A program made the position numbers and the translations under genes. This document shows, piece after piece, positions 53,454 through 63,237 of a stretch of DNA of 64,000 bases. The stretch comes from Cytobacillus solani (GTDB lineage Bacteria > Bacillota > Bacilli > Bacillales > Cytobacillaceae): assembly GCF_001420595.1 (NCBI RefSeq), contig NZ_LJIX01000006.1, positions 3,147,058 to 3,211,057 on the forward strand, in the 5' to 3' direction. Within the stretch, counting starts at the first letter, position 1. Each line of letters starts with the position of its first letter. The notes under the pieces are model-generated. The model did not search any database. It was not told where the DNA came from and saw only the letters and a program-made list of their open reading frames with translations.

Positions 53454-54221
53454 TTATTCACTTACGATACCTGAAATATACTCAGCCAATTTGTCAAACT
53501 CTTCATCCGTACCTTTGAAAAGTCCTCCTGGCATTGCACCTTTACCGTTTGTAACTATTTCTTTTATTTCTTCAGGAGTTAGACCAGTGTCAATAAGAGC
53601 AGGTGCTCCTCCTCCACCTTGGAGTTCTCCACCATGACAAGTTAAACAAGTATTCGCTTCCATAATCTTGTAGCCTTCAGCTTCTGTATCAATTTCAACT
53701 TCTGCAACAATTTTCCCTTGGTTCGCTGCTGCTTCCCAGTCATGGGTTGCTACAGACTGCCAAGTTAAGAATGTAATTGCTGCTACTGCCAATAACATAA
53801 AGCCTGTTGCCAATGGACGCTTTGATGGACGGCGTTCTGGTCCACGGTCGATAAATGGTGCAAGCAGCAATGCTCCGAAAGCAAGACCTGGAATTACTAA
53901 GGCACCTACAATATTAAATGGACCTGATGCGTAAGTATACTTTAATAGTTGGTATAAGAATAAGAAATACCAGTCTGGCAATGGAATATATGCTGTATCA
54001 CTTGGATCCGCGATTTTTTCAAGTGGCGGCTCATGTGCAATTGTTAAACATAAAAATCCGATTAGGAAAACGGCACCTATCATCCATTCTTTTAATAGGA
54101 AGTTAGGCCAGAATGCTTCCGTTTTGCCAGGGTACTCCGAATAGTCTTTCGGAATGTTCGGTTTTCGTTCAGCAGAAACACGAGAGTCTCCTACGAATTT
54201 CATACCTTTACCACGATGCAT
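53454..54221 (-). CDS. qcrC: Menaquinol-cytochrome c reductase cytochrome b/c subunit (QcrC)
   Basis: The 255-residue protein fuses the last helices of cytochrome b (FWPNFLLKEW, PDWYFLFLYQLLKYTY) to a C-terminal cytochrome c domain with CLTCHGG near residue 193 and a later methionine in NGKGAMPGGLF as the likely axial ligand. This fusion is typical for Bacillus bc complexes. The ATG at 54221 follows AAGGAGGGGG. It is the third gene of qcrA-qcrB-qcrC. Confidence 0.97.
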   Translation of the reverse strand: MHRGKGMKFVGDSRVSAERKPNIPKDYSEYPGKTEAFWPNFLLKEWMIGAVFLIGFLCLTIAHEPPLEKIADPSDTAYIPLPDWYFLFLYQLLKYTYASGPFNIVGALVIPGLAFGALLLAPFIDRGPERRPSKRPLATGFMLLAVAAITFLTWQSVATHDWEAAANQGKIVAEVEIDTEAEGYKIMEANTCLTCHGGELQGGGGAPALIDTGLTPEEIKEIVTNGKGAMPGGLFKGTDEEFDKLAEYISGIVSE

Positions 54222-54272
54222 TGGGCGATTCCCCCTCCTTTATCTAAAAATCCTCTTTTTGTTCATTTCATC

Positions 54273-54947
54273 TTACAATGGTCCTGAAATACCTTGCTTA
54301 CGAATCATTACAAAGTGAGCAGCCATTAATGCGAACAATGCTGCTGGCAAGAAGAATACGTGAATCGCAAAGAAACGAGTAATTGTTTGCGCTCCGACAA
54401 TATCCGGTGATCCAGCAATGAGGGTTTTTAGATATACCCCAATTAACGGAACAGATTCAATAATTTGCATTGTAACTTTTGTTGCAAATAATGCTTTCAT
54501 ATCCCAAGGCAGTAAGTAGCCTGTTAAACCAAGAGCCAGCATAACGAAGAAAATTAATACGCCGACAACCCAGTTCAATTCACGCGGTTTCTTGTAAGCA
54601 CCTTGGAAGAATACGCGTAACGTATGTAAGAACATCATTACGATGACTAAACTCGCTCCCCAGTGATGCATTCCTCGAACAATTTGTCCAAATGCCACAT
54701 GGTTTTGCAAGTAATACACGGATTCCCATGCATTTTTAATATCTGGAACATAATACATCGTTAAGAACATTCCAGATAAAATTTGAATAACGGTAACAAA
54801 GAATGTTAAACCGCCGAAGCAATAAACGAAAGCAGAAAAGTGATGGGCAGGGTTTACATGCTCTGGCACTTCATGATCTGCAATATCGCGCCATAAAGGC
54901 GTAATATCTAAACGCTCGTCTACCCAATCATAAATTTTGTTTAACAA
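54273..54947 (-). CDS. qcrB: Menaquinol-cytochrome c reductase cytochrome b subunit (QcrB)
   Basis: The 224-residue cytochrome b6-type subunit has four membrane helices. RGMHHWGASLVIVMMFLHTLR (MHHWGASL with HTLR) and FFAIHVFFLPAAL hold the haem histidines, and MYYVPDIKNAWES lies in a loop. It oxidises menaquinol. The start is a TTG at 54947 with AAGGGGG in the qcrA end, so translation is coupled to qcrA. It lies 51 bases before qcrC. Confidence 0.97.
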   Translation of the reverse strand: MLNKIYDWVDERLDITPLWRDIADHEVPEHVNPAHHFSAFVYCFGGLTFFVTVIQILSGMFLTMYYVPDIKNAWESVYYLQNHVAFGQIVRGMHHWGASLVIVMMFLHTLRVFFQGAYKKPRELNWVVGVLIFFVMLALGLTGYLLPWDMKALFATKVTMQIIESVPLIGVYLKTLIAGSPDIVGAQTITRFFAIHVFFLPAALFALMAAHFVMIRKQGISGPL

Positions 54948-54950
54948 GGA

Positions 54951-55457
54951 TTACGCCCCCTTCTTTGGCTCTGCTTTACCTAAGTGCAGGTAACCATCTT
55001 TTTCAATGTAAGGATATACATCAAGTGGTGCAATAGGTGGTGTACCTGGAACATTTGTACCATCTTTTGTATAAAGTCCTCCATGACATGGGCAGTAGAA
55101 ATGGTCAGGATTAGATTTATCCCCTTCCCAGTTAACCACACACCCTAAATGCTTACAAACAGGTGAAAGTGCGACAATTTCTCCCTTGTCGTCCTTGTAT
55201 ACCCACGCAGTTCCAGTTTCTTCAGAATTGTACCATGCATCCTGTTGTTCAAATGTAAAGTCAACACGAGTTGGCACTTCTGTAATATCAGCAACCTTTT
55301 GCGGAGTTGGAATGTAATTACCGCCAGCTTTTGCCTGCAATACTGGATCAACTGCAAAACGAACCATTGGCATCAACATTCCAGCAGCCATGAAGCCGCC
55401 TACACCAGTTAGTGTATAGCTTAGAAATTGACGTCTTGAAACACGATTTTTGCTCAT
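54951..55457 (-). CDS. qcrA: Menaquinol-cytochrome c reductase Rieske subunit (QcrA)
   Basis: The 168-residue protein begins SKNRVSRRQFLSYTLTG, a twin-arginine signal that stays as a membrane anchor, and has the Rieske cluster motifs CKHLGC near residue 115 and CPCHGG near 135. It passes electrons from quinol to cytochrome c. It is the first gene of the qcr operon and starts 150 bases from the ypiF end. GGGGGGAAAGG precedes the ATG. Confidence 0.97.
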   Translation of the reverse strand: MSKNRVSRRQFLSYTLTGVGGFMAAGMLMPMVRFAVDPVLQAKAGGNYIPTPQKVADITEVPTRVDFTFEQQDAWYNSEETGTAWVYKDDKGEIVALSPVCKHLGCVVNWEGDKSNPDHFYCPCHGGLYTKDGTNVPGTPPIAPLDVYPYIEKDGYLHLGKAEPKKGA

Positions 55458-55606
55458 ACCTTTCCCCCCTCTATTATGAAGTTAAGTCCAACGGACAAAA
55501 TTCAACACAATATAAAACTAGGACATAACAATGATATATCAATCTTAATTGAAGGTCAATATATCGTTTGACGAAAACATGTCAACTGTGTGACTAAAAT
55601 TGCCAT

Positions 55607-56071
55607 TTACTCGCCTGATTGCCATTTTTGCAGAAACAATTGAAGGAGCTGCTTTACTTGATCATCAAGAATCGTATTTTTATACTGCTCATCCATATGT
55701 TCTAGCGGAAGGGAAGGCAGCCATATCAATCCACCATCAAATTGACTTTCAAGCGCTTTCCAACTGCTATCAGATGTTAAGTAGAGTACGTGTTTGAATC
55801 CTTTCTCTGTCAGTTCTTTCTCCCATAGCTTTATATCACTTATAAGCTTGTCCTCAGGGAATGATTTTAAGTAAGAATAGCCTGGGAACATAACCAATCT
55901 TCCTCTGAACTGTCTTTCAAGCTGAATACTCAATAAAGAAATAAACTCTGACATCGCAGCCGTTTGCTTTATATCATCTCGTAACGATACAGGAAACAAA
56001 GGCAGGACAGCTGTATCTACATATTCCTTTGATTTTAAGTACATATCAATATCCTGGGAAATCCACTTCAT
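55607..56071 (-). CDS. ypiF: YpiF-like protein (DUF2487)
   Basis: The 154-residue product begins MKWISQDIDMYLKSKEYVDTAV, like B. subtilis YpiF, and has a GRLVMFPGYSYLKSF middle and KHVLYLTSDSSWKAL, the DUF2487 pattern. ATG 56071 is chosen with GGAG eight bases upstream; a GTG at 56080 is in frame but lies too near. It lies before qcrA in the same direction, and the qcr operon may be read together with it. Function unknown. Confidence 0.9.
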   Translation of the reverse strand: MKWISQDIDMYLKSKEYVDTAVLPLFPVSLRDDIKQTAAMSEFISLLSIQLERQFRGRLVMFPGYSYLKSFPEDKLISDIKLWEKELTEKGFKHVLYLTSDSSWKALESQFDGGLIWLPSLPLEHMDEQYKNTILDDQVKQLLQLFLQKWQSGE

Positions 56072-56186
56072 CCATTTCACTCCATATCTTTAATTTGTCC
56101 TAATAAATAACTGACATTCCATAATCCTTTCTAATCATATCACTATAATTCACTTACTAAAAGGAAGTTTAGCACACTAGCAAAGC

Positions 56187-56217
56187 AAAAAATAAAAGCT
56201 TGCCAGTATAGCAAGCT
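56187..56217 (-). terminator. Rho-independent terminator of the ypiA-ypiB unit
   Basis: On the minus strand AGCTTGC pairs with GCAAGCT around TATACTG and is followed by TTTTATTTTTTG. It touches the ypiB stop codon. Confidence 0.88.
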
Positions 56218-56767
56218 AATGAAAATCTGTCTTTAGTTTTTTTAATTTCTCAGTTAGCAGTAAAAAGGTCTGTTCATCATGATTATCAAGCGCTTCATCA
56301 ATTTTTTGCAAGAGATGATCCCTTTGAAACCTTTCTAAACAGTTATCTAAGAATCGTTCCGCAATCAGCCGGTCTTTTTCATTAATTCGAAGCTTTTTTG
56401 GCATGAAAGGATTTTCCTCAAGAACAGCTGCATATTGGTGGGTTTTGTTTGATGCATGAAAGTTTAATTGAATAAAGATTTCTTCCTCCCGGTTCAATCT
56501 AATATCATGGAATGATTTCTCCGCGTCTGTAGTCATGACATTTTCCTTATAAAAACGAAAAGGGACTTCATCCACACAATGAGTAGACATCACTAAACCC
56601 TTTGGGCAATATTGCGCTTGCTCTACAAAATGGACCTTTTCCATTAGTTGGTCGTGGCTCATTAAATAATTTAATATCCATACGCATTCTCGCCTTTTTA
56701 ATTGATAATGATTGAGAAACCAGCGAATAAAATCTTTCTTCTCGTTGACAGAAACAGGGGCTGACAT
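56216..56767 (-). CDS. ypiB: YpiB-like protein (UPF0302 with IDEAL domain)
   Basis: The 183-residue protein has a UPF0302 domain ([20 protein letters not shown] near residue 13, read as [18 protein letters not shown]) and a C-terminal IDEAL motif ([17 protein letters not shown] near residue 157). The IDEAL motif is found in small Bacillus proteins that bind partners such as ComK or ClpC adaptors, but the partner of YpiB is not known. AGGAGGG precedes the ATG. It lies 49 bases downstream of ypiA. Confidence 0.92.
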   Translation of the reverse strand: MSAPVSVNEKKDFIRWFLNHYQLKRRECVWILNYLMSHDQLMEKVHFVEQAQYCPKGLVMSTHCVDEVPFRFYKENVMTTDAEKSFHDIRLNREEEIFIQLNFHASNKTHQYAAVLEENPFMPKKLRINEKDRLIAERFLDNCLERFQRDHLLQKIDEALDNHDEQTFLLLTEKLKKLKTDFH

Positions 56768-56816
56768 GATTAGATTCCCTCCTCTGCAAATTGTAATGCG
56801 ACAAGCTCCTCGTTGA

Positions 56817-58073
56817 TTATTCCGAGAGTCTTTGTACTATATCTTGATATTCTAAGTTGTTTGGTTCTATTTTTATCAGTGTATTAAAAATTTCGGCAGC
56901 CTCGGCACTTTTTCCTTCTTCAATTAGAAAATATCCATAGTCTGAAAGAAAATCTGGCTGCTCCTTAAAAAAAGTATATGCACTGTCGTATTTGTTTAAT
57001 GCCTGTGAATATTCTTCAAGGTGCTGATGGGCGATTGCAGCATCCCATAGAAGCCGTGGCTCTTCTTCTTCAAGATCGTTCATCATTTCAGTAATTTCTA
57101 TAATATCTTCATACCGCTCTTGTTTAAGGAACAGCTTTGTCAACGTGACAGCAGCTTCTGTAAACTCTGGATCTAAAGCTAATGACTCCCTAAATAACTT
57201 TTCCGCTTCTTCTCCCTTGCCAAGCTTTAATGCAAGCTTCCCACCACTAAAATACAGCTCTTTATTATATTCATCCTGCTTGATTCCCAGTTTTATCGCT
57301 TGGTAGCTATTTTCAAGCTCCTCTTCCCGTTCATAGGCTTTTGCCAGATTTAAATATAAAGAATGATACTCAGGATCCAGCTCTTTTAGCTCATTAAACT
57401 TTTCAATCGCGGTCCGATTAAAGCCTGCTTGCATTGCTGTGAACGCATAGCTAAACAATGTATTAATTTCAATTTTATCATCCAATGCCTTTTCATAATA
57501 AGGCATTGATTCCTCAAATGCACCACCAACACTCAAGACTTCAGCCATCCGTTGGTTAACATTCACACCCGCAATTACATCTTCTTTATGCAATACCATT
57601 TCGTAAGCTCTTGTAGCTTCTAGAAATTTACCTTGCTCAGCATATAGCTCTCCAAGTGCAAAATCAATAATGATTTCATTTGGCAAGATGGACTTAGCCT
57701 CCTGCAGCTTTTGTTCACTGACCTCATAGAGTCCTTCCATTTGGTAAAGATCCGCTAGCAGGAGAAGCGATTGCGGAAAGCTTGGATCATCCTCCTGCAC
57801 TCGTTCAAGGACGAGGATTGCTTCATCTTCCTGACCAAGGTCGATATGAGCCTCTGCTAGAAGAACGAGCAGCTCCCCTTCTTCTGGATATGCTTCCAGT
57901 AATCGCTCAAACAAAGCCTTTGCTTCCTCTACAAAACCATATTGAAACAGCTCTTCCGCAAGTACAAATCTTTCCTCATGGGATCCTTGCAGCAAAATTT
58001 GTTTCTGCTGCTTCATCGCTTCTTCATGCTGGCCTTTTTCTATTAGCTCAATAATATTATCTACTTTTTCCAT
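56817..58073 (-). CDS. ypiA: TPR-repeat protein YpiA
   Basis: The 418-residue protein is a chain of about ten tetratricopeptide repeats (for example [24 protein letters not shown] and [22 protein letters not shown], each seen as A/G/A-patterned helix pairs). It has no signal peptide or membrane helix, so it is a cytosolic scaffold. It matches YpiA, which in B. subtilis lies between ypiB and aroE. Partner proteins are not known. It probably shares a transcript with ypiB. Confidence 0.92.
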   Translation of the reverse strand: MEKVDNIIELIEKGQHEEAMKQQKQILLQGSHEERFVLAEELFQYGFVEEAKALFERLLEAYPEEGELLVLLAEAHIDLGQEDEAILVLERVQEDDPSFPQSLLLLADLYQMEGLYEVSEQKLQEAKSILPNEIIIDFALGELYAEQGKFLEATRAYEMVLHKEDVIAGVNVNQRMAEVLSVGGAFEESMPYYEKALDDKIEINTLFSYAFTAMQAGFNRTAIEKFNELKELDPEYHSLYLNLAKAYEREEELENSYQAIKLGIKQDEYNKELYFSGGKLALKLGKGEEAEKLFRESLALDPEFTEAAVTLTKLFLKQERYEDIIEITEMMNDLEEEEPRLLWDAAIAHQHLEEYSQALNKYDSAYTFFKEQPDFLSDYGYFLIEEGKSAEAAEIFNTLIKIEPNNLEYQDIVQRLSE

Positions 58074-58113
58074 AATTAATTCCTTTCAGGACGATTGTCT
58101 AACTTACAGTATA

Positions 58114-59013
58114 TTAAATAGTAAAATAGGATGGTGTGTTTATTTTAACATGTTCACCGAACCCTGGACGAAAATCAATATAATCCTGTGCCCGGATGAC
58201 TTCGCCCTTATGGATAGTATGAACAAGCATATGTCTATGATAATGAAAGAGCTCGACTTCTTCAATATTTCTGATTTCCCTGCTCTTCAAGTATAAGTTA
58301 TATGATAACTCAAGGCCTTGATGAATACTTGATTTCTTCGGGAAAATTCCTATTTTTTTCAAAACAGGATATGGGATCGGTTCATTTTCTGCTATTTCAT
58401 CATTAATAGATGGAATTTTTTCTTTTTCCATGACCCGCTTCCATTTGATTTTTGCTTCGTTTCTTTCTTTCTCATTGTCATTTACAAAAATCGGGATCAG
58501 CGGACTATTGTATGGAAACATTGCCTCCCTCAGCCATCCCCAAGGAAGAACATCTAACTCGTCCACATGATGTATTTCTACAAAGATAGCAGGTACCTTT
58601 TCACGCTTGCACTTTCTTAATATAGACGGAGTTAATAATCGTGAAGAGATTTTTACACCAATAATATAATCGATTGGACTATTTAACAACCGTGTATGAA
58701 TTCGTTTAATTTCTTTCAATAACGCTTGCTCATGAGCAACCACAGCTAACGTTAAAAAGGTTGTACAACCTTTGAGAATGAATTCATCAATAAAGAATTT
58801 TTTTAACTCTTGGAAAGGCAAATTTAACGGGAACTCTTTAAGTAAAAGAGTCGATGTGGGGGTCATAATAAAAGAAGCTGCATTCATTCGAATAAACCCA
58901 TAACGTTTATAATCCGGTTTAATCGATAAAATCTTCCCATTTTCAATCAGCAGTGACGCCTTTGTCATCTTTCGTTCCTTTAATATGGTTGCATTTTCAA
59001 TAATATAAGTCAT
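58114..59013 (-). CDS. Amidohydrolase-like protein without metal ligands
   Basis: The 299-residue protein starts like a composite-domain amidohydrolase (IENATILKERKM, SLLIENGKILSI) and has a KGCTTFLTLAVV segment reminiscent of the NagA barrel. Yet the place where amidohydrolases carry HxH reads IMTPTSTLLL, and no later H, H, D set is evident; HYHRHMLVH near the end has histidines, but in the returning beta domain. It is therefore probably not a hydrolase. It lies between ypiA and aroE, with GAGGGGGG before its ATG. I do not know its role; a binding or structural function is possible. Confidence 0.75.
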   Translation of the reverse strand: MTYIIENATILKERKMTKASLLIENGKILSIKPDYKRYGFIRMNAASFIMTPTSTLLLKEFPLNLPFQELKKFFIDEFILKGCTTFLTLAVVAHEQALLKEIKRIHTRLLNSPIDYIIGVKISSRLLTPSILRKCKREKVPAIFVEIHHVDELDVLPWGWLREAMFPYNSPLIPIFVNDNEKERNEAKIKWKRVMEKEKIPSINDEIAENEPIPYPVLKKIGIFPKKSSIHQGLELSYNLYLKSREIRNIEEVELFHYHRHMLVHTIHKGEVIRAQDYIDFRPGFGEHVKINTPSYFTI

Positions 59014-59139
59014 AAAACCCCCCTCTTATACGGTCTTATGACAAGCTATGTATTTGTTAAATAAAATATGACAAATATCTATTAGAGCAATGTTCACAAC
59101 CAAGCATGTAAATATCGATTGACGTTTTACATTTCACAC

Positions 59140-59163
59140 AAAAGGAGCTGCTTAGGCAGCTCC
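59140..59163 (-). terminator. Rho-independent terminator of the aro operon
   Basis: On the minus strand GGAGCTGC pairs with GCAGCTCC around CTAA and is followed by TTTTGTGTG. It lies 15 bases behind the EPSP synthase stop. Confidence 0.9.
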
Positions 59164-59177
59164 AAGTGGACAAATAA

Positions 59178-60461
59178 CTAAATAAGACTTTGTAAATGAG
59201 TAAAGAATGTAGGATAGGATACATAAATAGCCTCTTCATTCTCAAGGTAGACATCCTCTTTACATAATGTCGCCGCAACAGATAGCATCATGCCAATCCG
59301 ATGATCCCCATGACTTGATACAGTGCCACCAATTAATTCTGTTTTGCCATAGATAATCATTCCGTCTTCGGTTGCCTCAATAGTAGCTCCAAGCTTCGTT
59401 AGTTCAGCCACAACGGTATCAATCCGATTCGTTTCCTTTACCTTTAATTCGTGTGCATCTTTAATTACTGTAACACCTTCGGCTTGGGTAGCCAATAAAG
59501 CAATAATCGGAATTTCATCAATCAACTTTGGAATGATCTCACCTGCAATCGTCATTCCTTTTAATGCAGATGATTGAATGACGATATCTCCTCTTGGCTC
59601 AAACTCATCCTCTGTAAGCTGTTTAATCGTTATCTTTGCACCCATTTCTTTCATAATATCAATAATGCCCGTTCTGGTCGGATTCAGACCTACATTTGTC
59701 AATTTAATTTCACTGCCTGGTACAATGGCACCCGCAACTAAAAAGAAGGCTGCAGATGAAATATCTCCTGGAACATGAATCGATGTACCCGTTAGTTTCT
59801 GTCCGCCTTTTATTCGGATCGCTGTTCCGGTTTTCTCTACTTCTCCGCCGAATTGTTTGATCATTCGTTCAGTATGATCTCTTGTTTTCACCGGTTCAAT
59901 GACAGTTGTCGTTCCGCTAGCTTGTAAACCAGCAAAAAGTAGCGAAGATTTAACCTGAGCACTCGCTACAGGAAGCTCGTATTCAATTCCTTTTAGATTC
60001 CCGCCCTTAATGGATAAAGGTGTGAATTCACCATTCTTTCTCCCATTAATGGCTGCACCAAATAATTGCAAAGGCTTTGTTACTCTTGTCATCGGTCTTT
60101 TTCCAATTGATTGGTCACCAATCAAAACAGAGTGAAACGGCCGCGCAGCCAATATCCCTAATAATAAACGGATCGTCGTGCCAGAGTTACCAACATCTAG
60201 TATCTCTGAAGGCTCATTTAGCCCTTCAAAGCCATTGCCATGAATAATAACCTTTTCTTCCTGCCGCTCGATCATGACACCCATTTTTTTGAAACAATCG
60301 ATTGTACTTAAACAATCCTCACCTAATAAAAAATTTGTCACAACAGTTTTTCCATCCGCTATTGACCCAAACATGATTGACCGATGGGAAATCGACTTAT
60401 CTCCTGGAATGGCAATTTCCCCATTCAAGCCTTCCACTTTGGTTACTAGTTTTTTTGGCAT
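59178..60461 (-). CDS. aroE: 3-phosphoshikimate 1-carboxyvinyltransferase (EPSP synthase)
   Basis: The 427-residue protein has the family signatures [16 protein letters not shown] at residues 18-33, [15 protein letters not shown] near 90 and [12 protein letters not shown] near 345. IGKRPMTR follows residue 120. It joins shikimate-3-phosphate to PEP in the shikimate path (aroE in B. subtilis naming, aroA elsewhere). ATG 60461 has AAAGG nine bases upstream; two earlier in-frame ATGs lie inside that site. It is the last gene of the aroB-aroH-hisC-tyrA-aroE chain. Confidence 0.97.
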   Translation of the reverse strand: MPKKLVTKVEGLNGEIAIPGDKSISHRSIMFGSIADGKTVVTNFLLGEDCLSTIDCFKKMGVMIERQEEKVIIHGNGFEGLNEPSEILDVGNSGTTIRLLLGILAARPFHSVLIGDQSIGKRPMTRVTKPLQLFGAAINGRKNGEFTPLSIKGGNLKGIEYELPVASAQVKSSLLFAGLQASGTTTVIEPVKTRDHTERMIKQFGGEVEKTGTAIRIKGGQKLTGTSIHVPGDISSAAFFLVAGAIVPGSEIKLTNVGLNPTRTGIIDIMKEMGAKITIKQLTEDEFEPRGDIVIQSSALKGMTIAGEIIPKLIDEIPIIALLATQAEGVTVIKDAHELKVKETNRIDTVVAELTKLGATIEATEDGMIIYGKTELIGGTVSSHGDHRIGMMLSVAATLCKEDVYLENEEAIYVSYPTFFTHLQSLI

Positions 60462-60510
60462 CCTCATCATCCTTTCGCAAATATTAATGGAAACTAATAT
60501 TCATAATCTT

Positions 60511-61617
60511 TTATAGGGCAACTGAAGTCTCATAGCTTGTATGTAAATGAATACATGCTTCCGCACGTTCACGATCCTCTTCAGTTTGAAAGCTAATTAC
60601 TAGTACACCGTATATTTCTTCTCTTGTTTCAAGAATACGAATATTTGTAATACTTATTTCCTCTTTGGCCAGAATTCCTGTTATTTCTGAAATGACACCA
60701 GGATAATCAGGAACATCTACAAAAAGATCGTAAAAGGCAGGGATTGCCCCCTTTTGTTTTTGCGGCAATTCATCCCTAAATTGCTTTGCTCTTAAAAAGT
60801 AATCATAGATTTCTTCACTATTTTCAGTTTCCAGCATATTTGTAACTTTTTGCATTTCTTCCTGCCAGTTTACTAATAGACTTAGAAGAACCTCTTTATT
60901 ATGTAATAAAATATCTCTCCACATTTCAGGACTGCTAGATGCAATTCTCGTCACATCGCGGAAACCACCGGCTGCTAAACGTGGAACAAGCTTTTTCGTT
61001 TCACTTGTTTTCTCTGCTTGATGCACAAGCGAAGCTGCAATTACGTGAGGAAAATGACTAATAACACCTGTTAAATAATCATGCTCATCTGGAGACAACG
61101 TGATAAATCTTGCTTTCGTCCCTGAAAGCCAGCTTTGCAGCTGCTGTACCTGTTCAGCACGAATATGATCTTCAGGTGTTAACAAGTAAAAAGCATTTTC
61201 AAACAAGATTGACTTTGCAGCAGTGATCCCGCTTTTATGAGATCCAGCCATTGGATGTCCGCCAATAAATGCAACCCCTTTATCTGCCAATAATTTTGAC
61301 CGCTTAACGATTTCCTTTTTTGTACTCCCAGCATCTGAGATAATTACTTGATCCTTTAGCTCCATATTCACTAAAGCTTGCATAATTCTTTCCGTCTCTT
61401 GGACAGGTGTAGCGATTAAAATGAGATCGGCTTCTTTCGCACCATCTTCGATTGAAGGGGCAATTTCATCAATAACAGAAAGCATTTTTGCGAGCTTTGC
61501 CTGCTCGAAAATGACATCAAAGCCAATAATAGTTGCATTCTTATGCTGCTTCTTGATACATAGTGCGAGGGAACCTCCAATCAATCCTAATCCAATGATA
61601 AATACGCGGCCATTCAA
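60511..61617 (-). CDS. tyrA: Prephenate dehydrogenase (with ACT domain)
   Basis: About 368 residues hold a Rossmann domain (IIGLGLIGGSLAL near residue 10), GGHPMAGSHKSG near 127, SHFPHVIAASL near 203 and a C-terminal ACT domain (FVDVPDYPGVISEITGIL) that should sense tyrosine. The start is placed at TTG 61617, eight bases after AAGGTGG; a GTG at 61629 is in frame but very close to that site. It makes 4-hydroxyphenylpyruvate for tyrosine. A hairpin lies between hisC and this gene. Confidence 0.95.
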   Translation of the reverse strand: MNGRVFIIGLGLIGGSLALCIKKQHKNATIIGFDVIFEQAKLAKMLSVIDEIAPSIEDGAKEADLILIATPVQETERIMQALVNMELKDQVIISDAGSTKKEIVKRSKLLADKGVAFIGGHPMAGSHKSGITAAKSILFENAFYLLTPEDHIRAEQVQQLQSWLSGTKARFITLSPDEHDYLTGVISHFPHVIAASLVHQAEKTSETKKLVPRLAAGGFRDVTRIASSSPEMWRDILLHNKEVLLSLLVNWQEEMQKVTNMLETENSEEIYDYFLRAKQFRDELPQKQKGAIPAFYDLFVDVPDYPGVISEITGILAKEEISITNIRILETREEIYGVLVISFQTEEDRERAEACIHLHTSYETSVAL

Positions 61618-61642
61618 GCTCCTCACCACCTTTTTAAATAAA

Positions 61643-61668
61643 TTCAGAGGCTATAGACAGCCTCTGAA
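61643..61668 (-). terminator. Hairpin/terminator between hisC and tyrA
   Basis: TTCAGAGGCT pairs with AGCCTCTGAA around six bases; on the minus strand TTTATTTAAAAA follows. It could lower read-through from hisC into tyrA. Confidence 0.6.
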
Positions 61669-61688
61669 AAGTTACACTTTTATCATTA

Positions 61689-62807
61689 TTACTGAGCTTT
61701 CGCACTCTCCAAGCACGATGCTTTATACGTTAAATAGTCTCCCATTACTTTCATTACACCCTCATTTTGCTCTTTTGACCCAACAGTTACACGAACCGAA
61801 GTCGGGAAACCGAGAGCCTTACCGGAGCGTACAATGTATCCTCTTTCAAGTAAATATTGAAACACTTCATTTCCATCTGTTTTGAAGTCAATTAAAAGGA
61901 AATTGCCTTGTGAAGGGTAACACTCGAGCTTGTTTTCCATACAAAAATGATAGAAAAGTTCCAGCCCTTCCCGATTTTTCTGCTTACATTGCTCAACATA
62001 TGATCGATCATTAATCGCAGCAATTGCCGCTGCTTGTGCTGCACGATTCACATTAAAGGGTTCTCTAACTGGTTCTAGTGCACGTATAGTATTTGGCAGA
62101 CTAATTCCATAGCCTATACGCAAGCTTGCAAGCCCATAAATTTTCGAAAATGTTCGCAGAATAATCAAGTTAGGAAAAAGCTGCAATAGAGAAATAGATT
62201 CACAATAATCTGAAGCATCCACATATTCGCAGTAAGCTTCATCAAGAACAACAAGAACATCTTTCGGTACTTTTTCTAAGAAAGAGAGCAATTGGTGCTC
62301 AGGAATATAATGGCCTGTAGGATTATTCGGGTTGCAAATCCAAACAACAGACGTATTCTCATCCATAGACGCTAGCATGTTATCAAGATCATGTTCTCCA
62401 TTTATTAAAGGAACTTCCCGAATTTCTGCTCCTTCAACAATGGCATTATGCTTATACTGTGGAAATGTCCGTTCTGCCATGATTGTATTTGTTCCTTTTC
62501 CTAGTAATGACCTTGAAATCATTTGAATAATCTCATCTGAACCATTCCCAAAGATTAATTGCTCCTCATTGACCTTCAAATGTTCTGCTACTGCTGTTCT
62601 TAATTCTGTCGCATATCCATCTGGGTATAACGGGAATGTTAAAGGAGCATTATTTAAAGCTTCAACAACTTTTTCTGAACACCCAAAGGGATTTTCATTG
62701 GATGCGAGCTTGATGATCTTATCTAGGCCATATTGCTTTTTCACTTCATCGATTGATTTCCCTGGCTGATAGGGAGTTAATTGAAGCAGCTGCTCTTTCC
62801 ATTTCAT
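61689..62807 (-). CDS. hisC: Histidinol-phosphate aminotransferase
   Basis: The 372-residue class I/II aminotransferase has KLASNENPFGCSEKV near residue 35, IFGNGSDEII near 83, NPNNPTGHYIP near 155 and the PLP lysine in RTFSKIYGLASLRIGY near 217. In Bacillus this enzyme serves histidine synthesis and also tyrosine and phenylalanine synthesis, hence its place with tyrA and aroE. ATG 62807 has AAGGTGA six bases upstream. It lies 46 bases from aroH with no trp genes between. Confidence 0.96.
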   Translation of the reverse strand: MKWKEQLLQLTPYQPGKSIDEVKKQYGLDKIIKLASNENPFGCSEKVVEALNNAPLTFPLYPDGYATELRTAVAEHLKVNEEQLIFGNGSDEIIQMISRSLLGKGTNTIMAERTFPQYKHNAIVEGAEIREVPLINGEHDLDNMLASMDENTSVVWICNPNNPTGHYIPEHQLLSFLEKVPKDVLVVLDEAYCEYVDASDYCESISLLQLFPNLIILRTFSKIYGLASLRIGYGISLPNTIRALEPVREPFNVNRAAQAAAIAAINDRSYVEQCKQKNREGLELFYHFCMENKLECYPSQGNFLLIDFKTDGNEVFQYLLERGYIVRSGKALGFPTSVRVTVGSKEQNEGVMKVMGDYLTYKASCLESAKAQ

Positions 62808-62853
62808 GATCATTCACCTTTTCCTATCATTTTTGCGAATACAATTCTATGAA

Positions 62854-63237
62854 TTATAAGGACTTATTCTCAACTTTCAAATCTGGCCTTAAACTTATTG
62901 CATTACCTAAATAAATATGGCTTATCTCTTCTTGCGGAATCATTGTATTTACATGCATCATAACGCGGATACATTTTGCCAATGCAGATGGAACAGGAAT
63001 TTCTCTCATACACATAACAGGGACAAACGTCCAGCCATTAATTAAACGGATGGCTTTTGCCGGGAATGCAGCAGTAATGTCTTCTGTCACAGAAATAAAA
63101 ACAGATGCAACCATATTTGCTTCAATCTTGTTCTGTTCAATCATCTGTCTTAGCAGGATTTCTGTAGCTTCGATAATTTCATCTTCTATATTCTCAGTTA
63201 CAGTAGTGGCTCCCCTTATACCTCGAATCACAATCAT
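62854..63237 (-). CDS. aroH: Chorismate mutase AroH (AroH-type)
   Basis: The 127-residue protein begins MIVIRGIRGATTVTENIEDEI and has FISVTEDITAAFPAKAIR and VPVMCMREIPV, the features of the trimeric AroH mutase, with the active-site arginine in RGIRGAT. It turns chorismate into prephenate. It overlaps the aroB end by four bases, so the two are translationally coupled. Confidence 0.96.
   Translation of the reverse strand: MIVIRGIRGATTVTENIEDEIIEATEILLRQMIEQNKIEANMVASVFISVTEDITAAFPAKAIRLINGWTFVPVMCMREIPVPSALAKCIRVMMHVNTMIPQEEISHIYLGNAISLRPDLKVENKSL

Noticed and set aside
59057-59278. Minus-strand ORF with CVKC and CEHC pairs behind aroE
   Set aside because: The start lies inside aroE and the frame crosses the aroE terminator. 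A 26-codon piece from the GTG after the terminator has no ribosome site.
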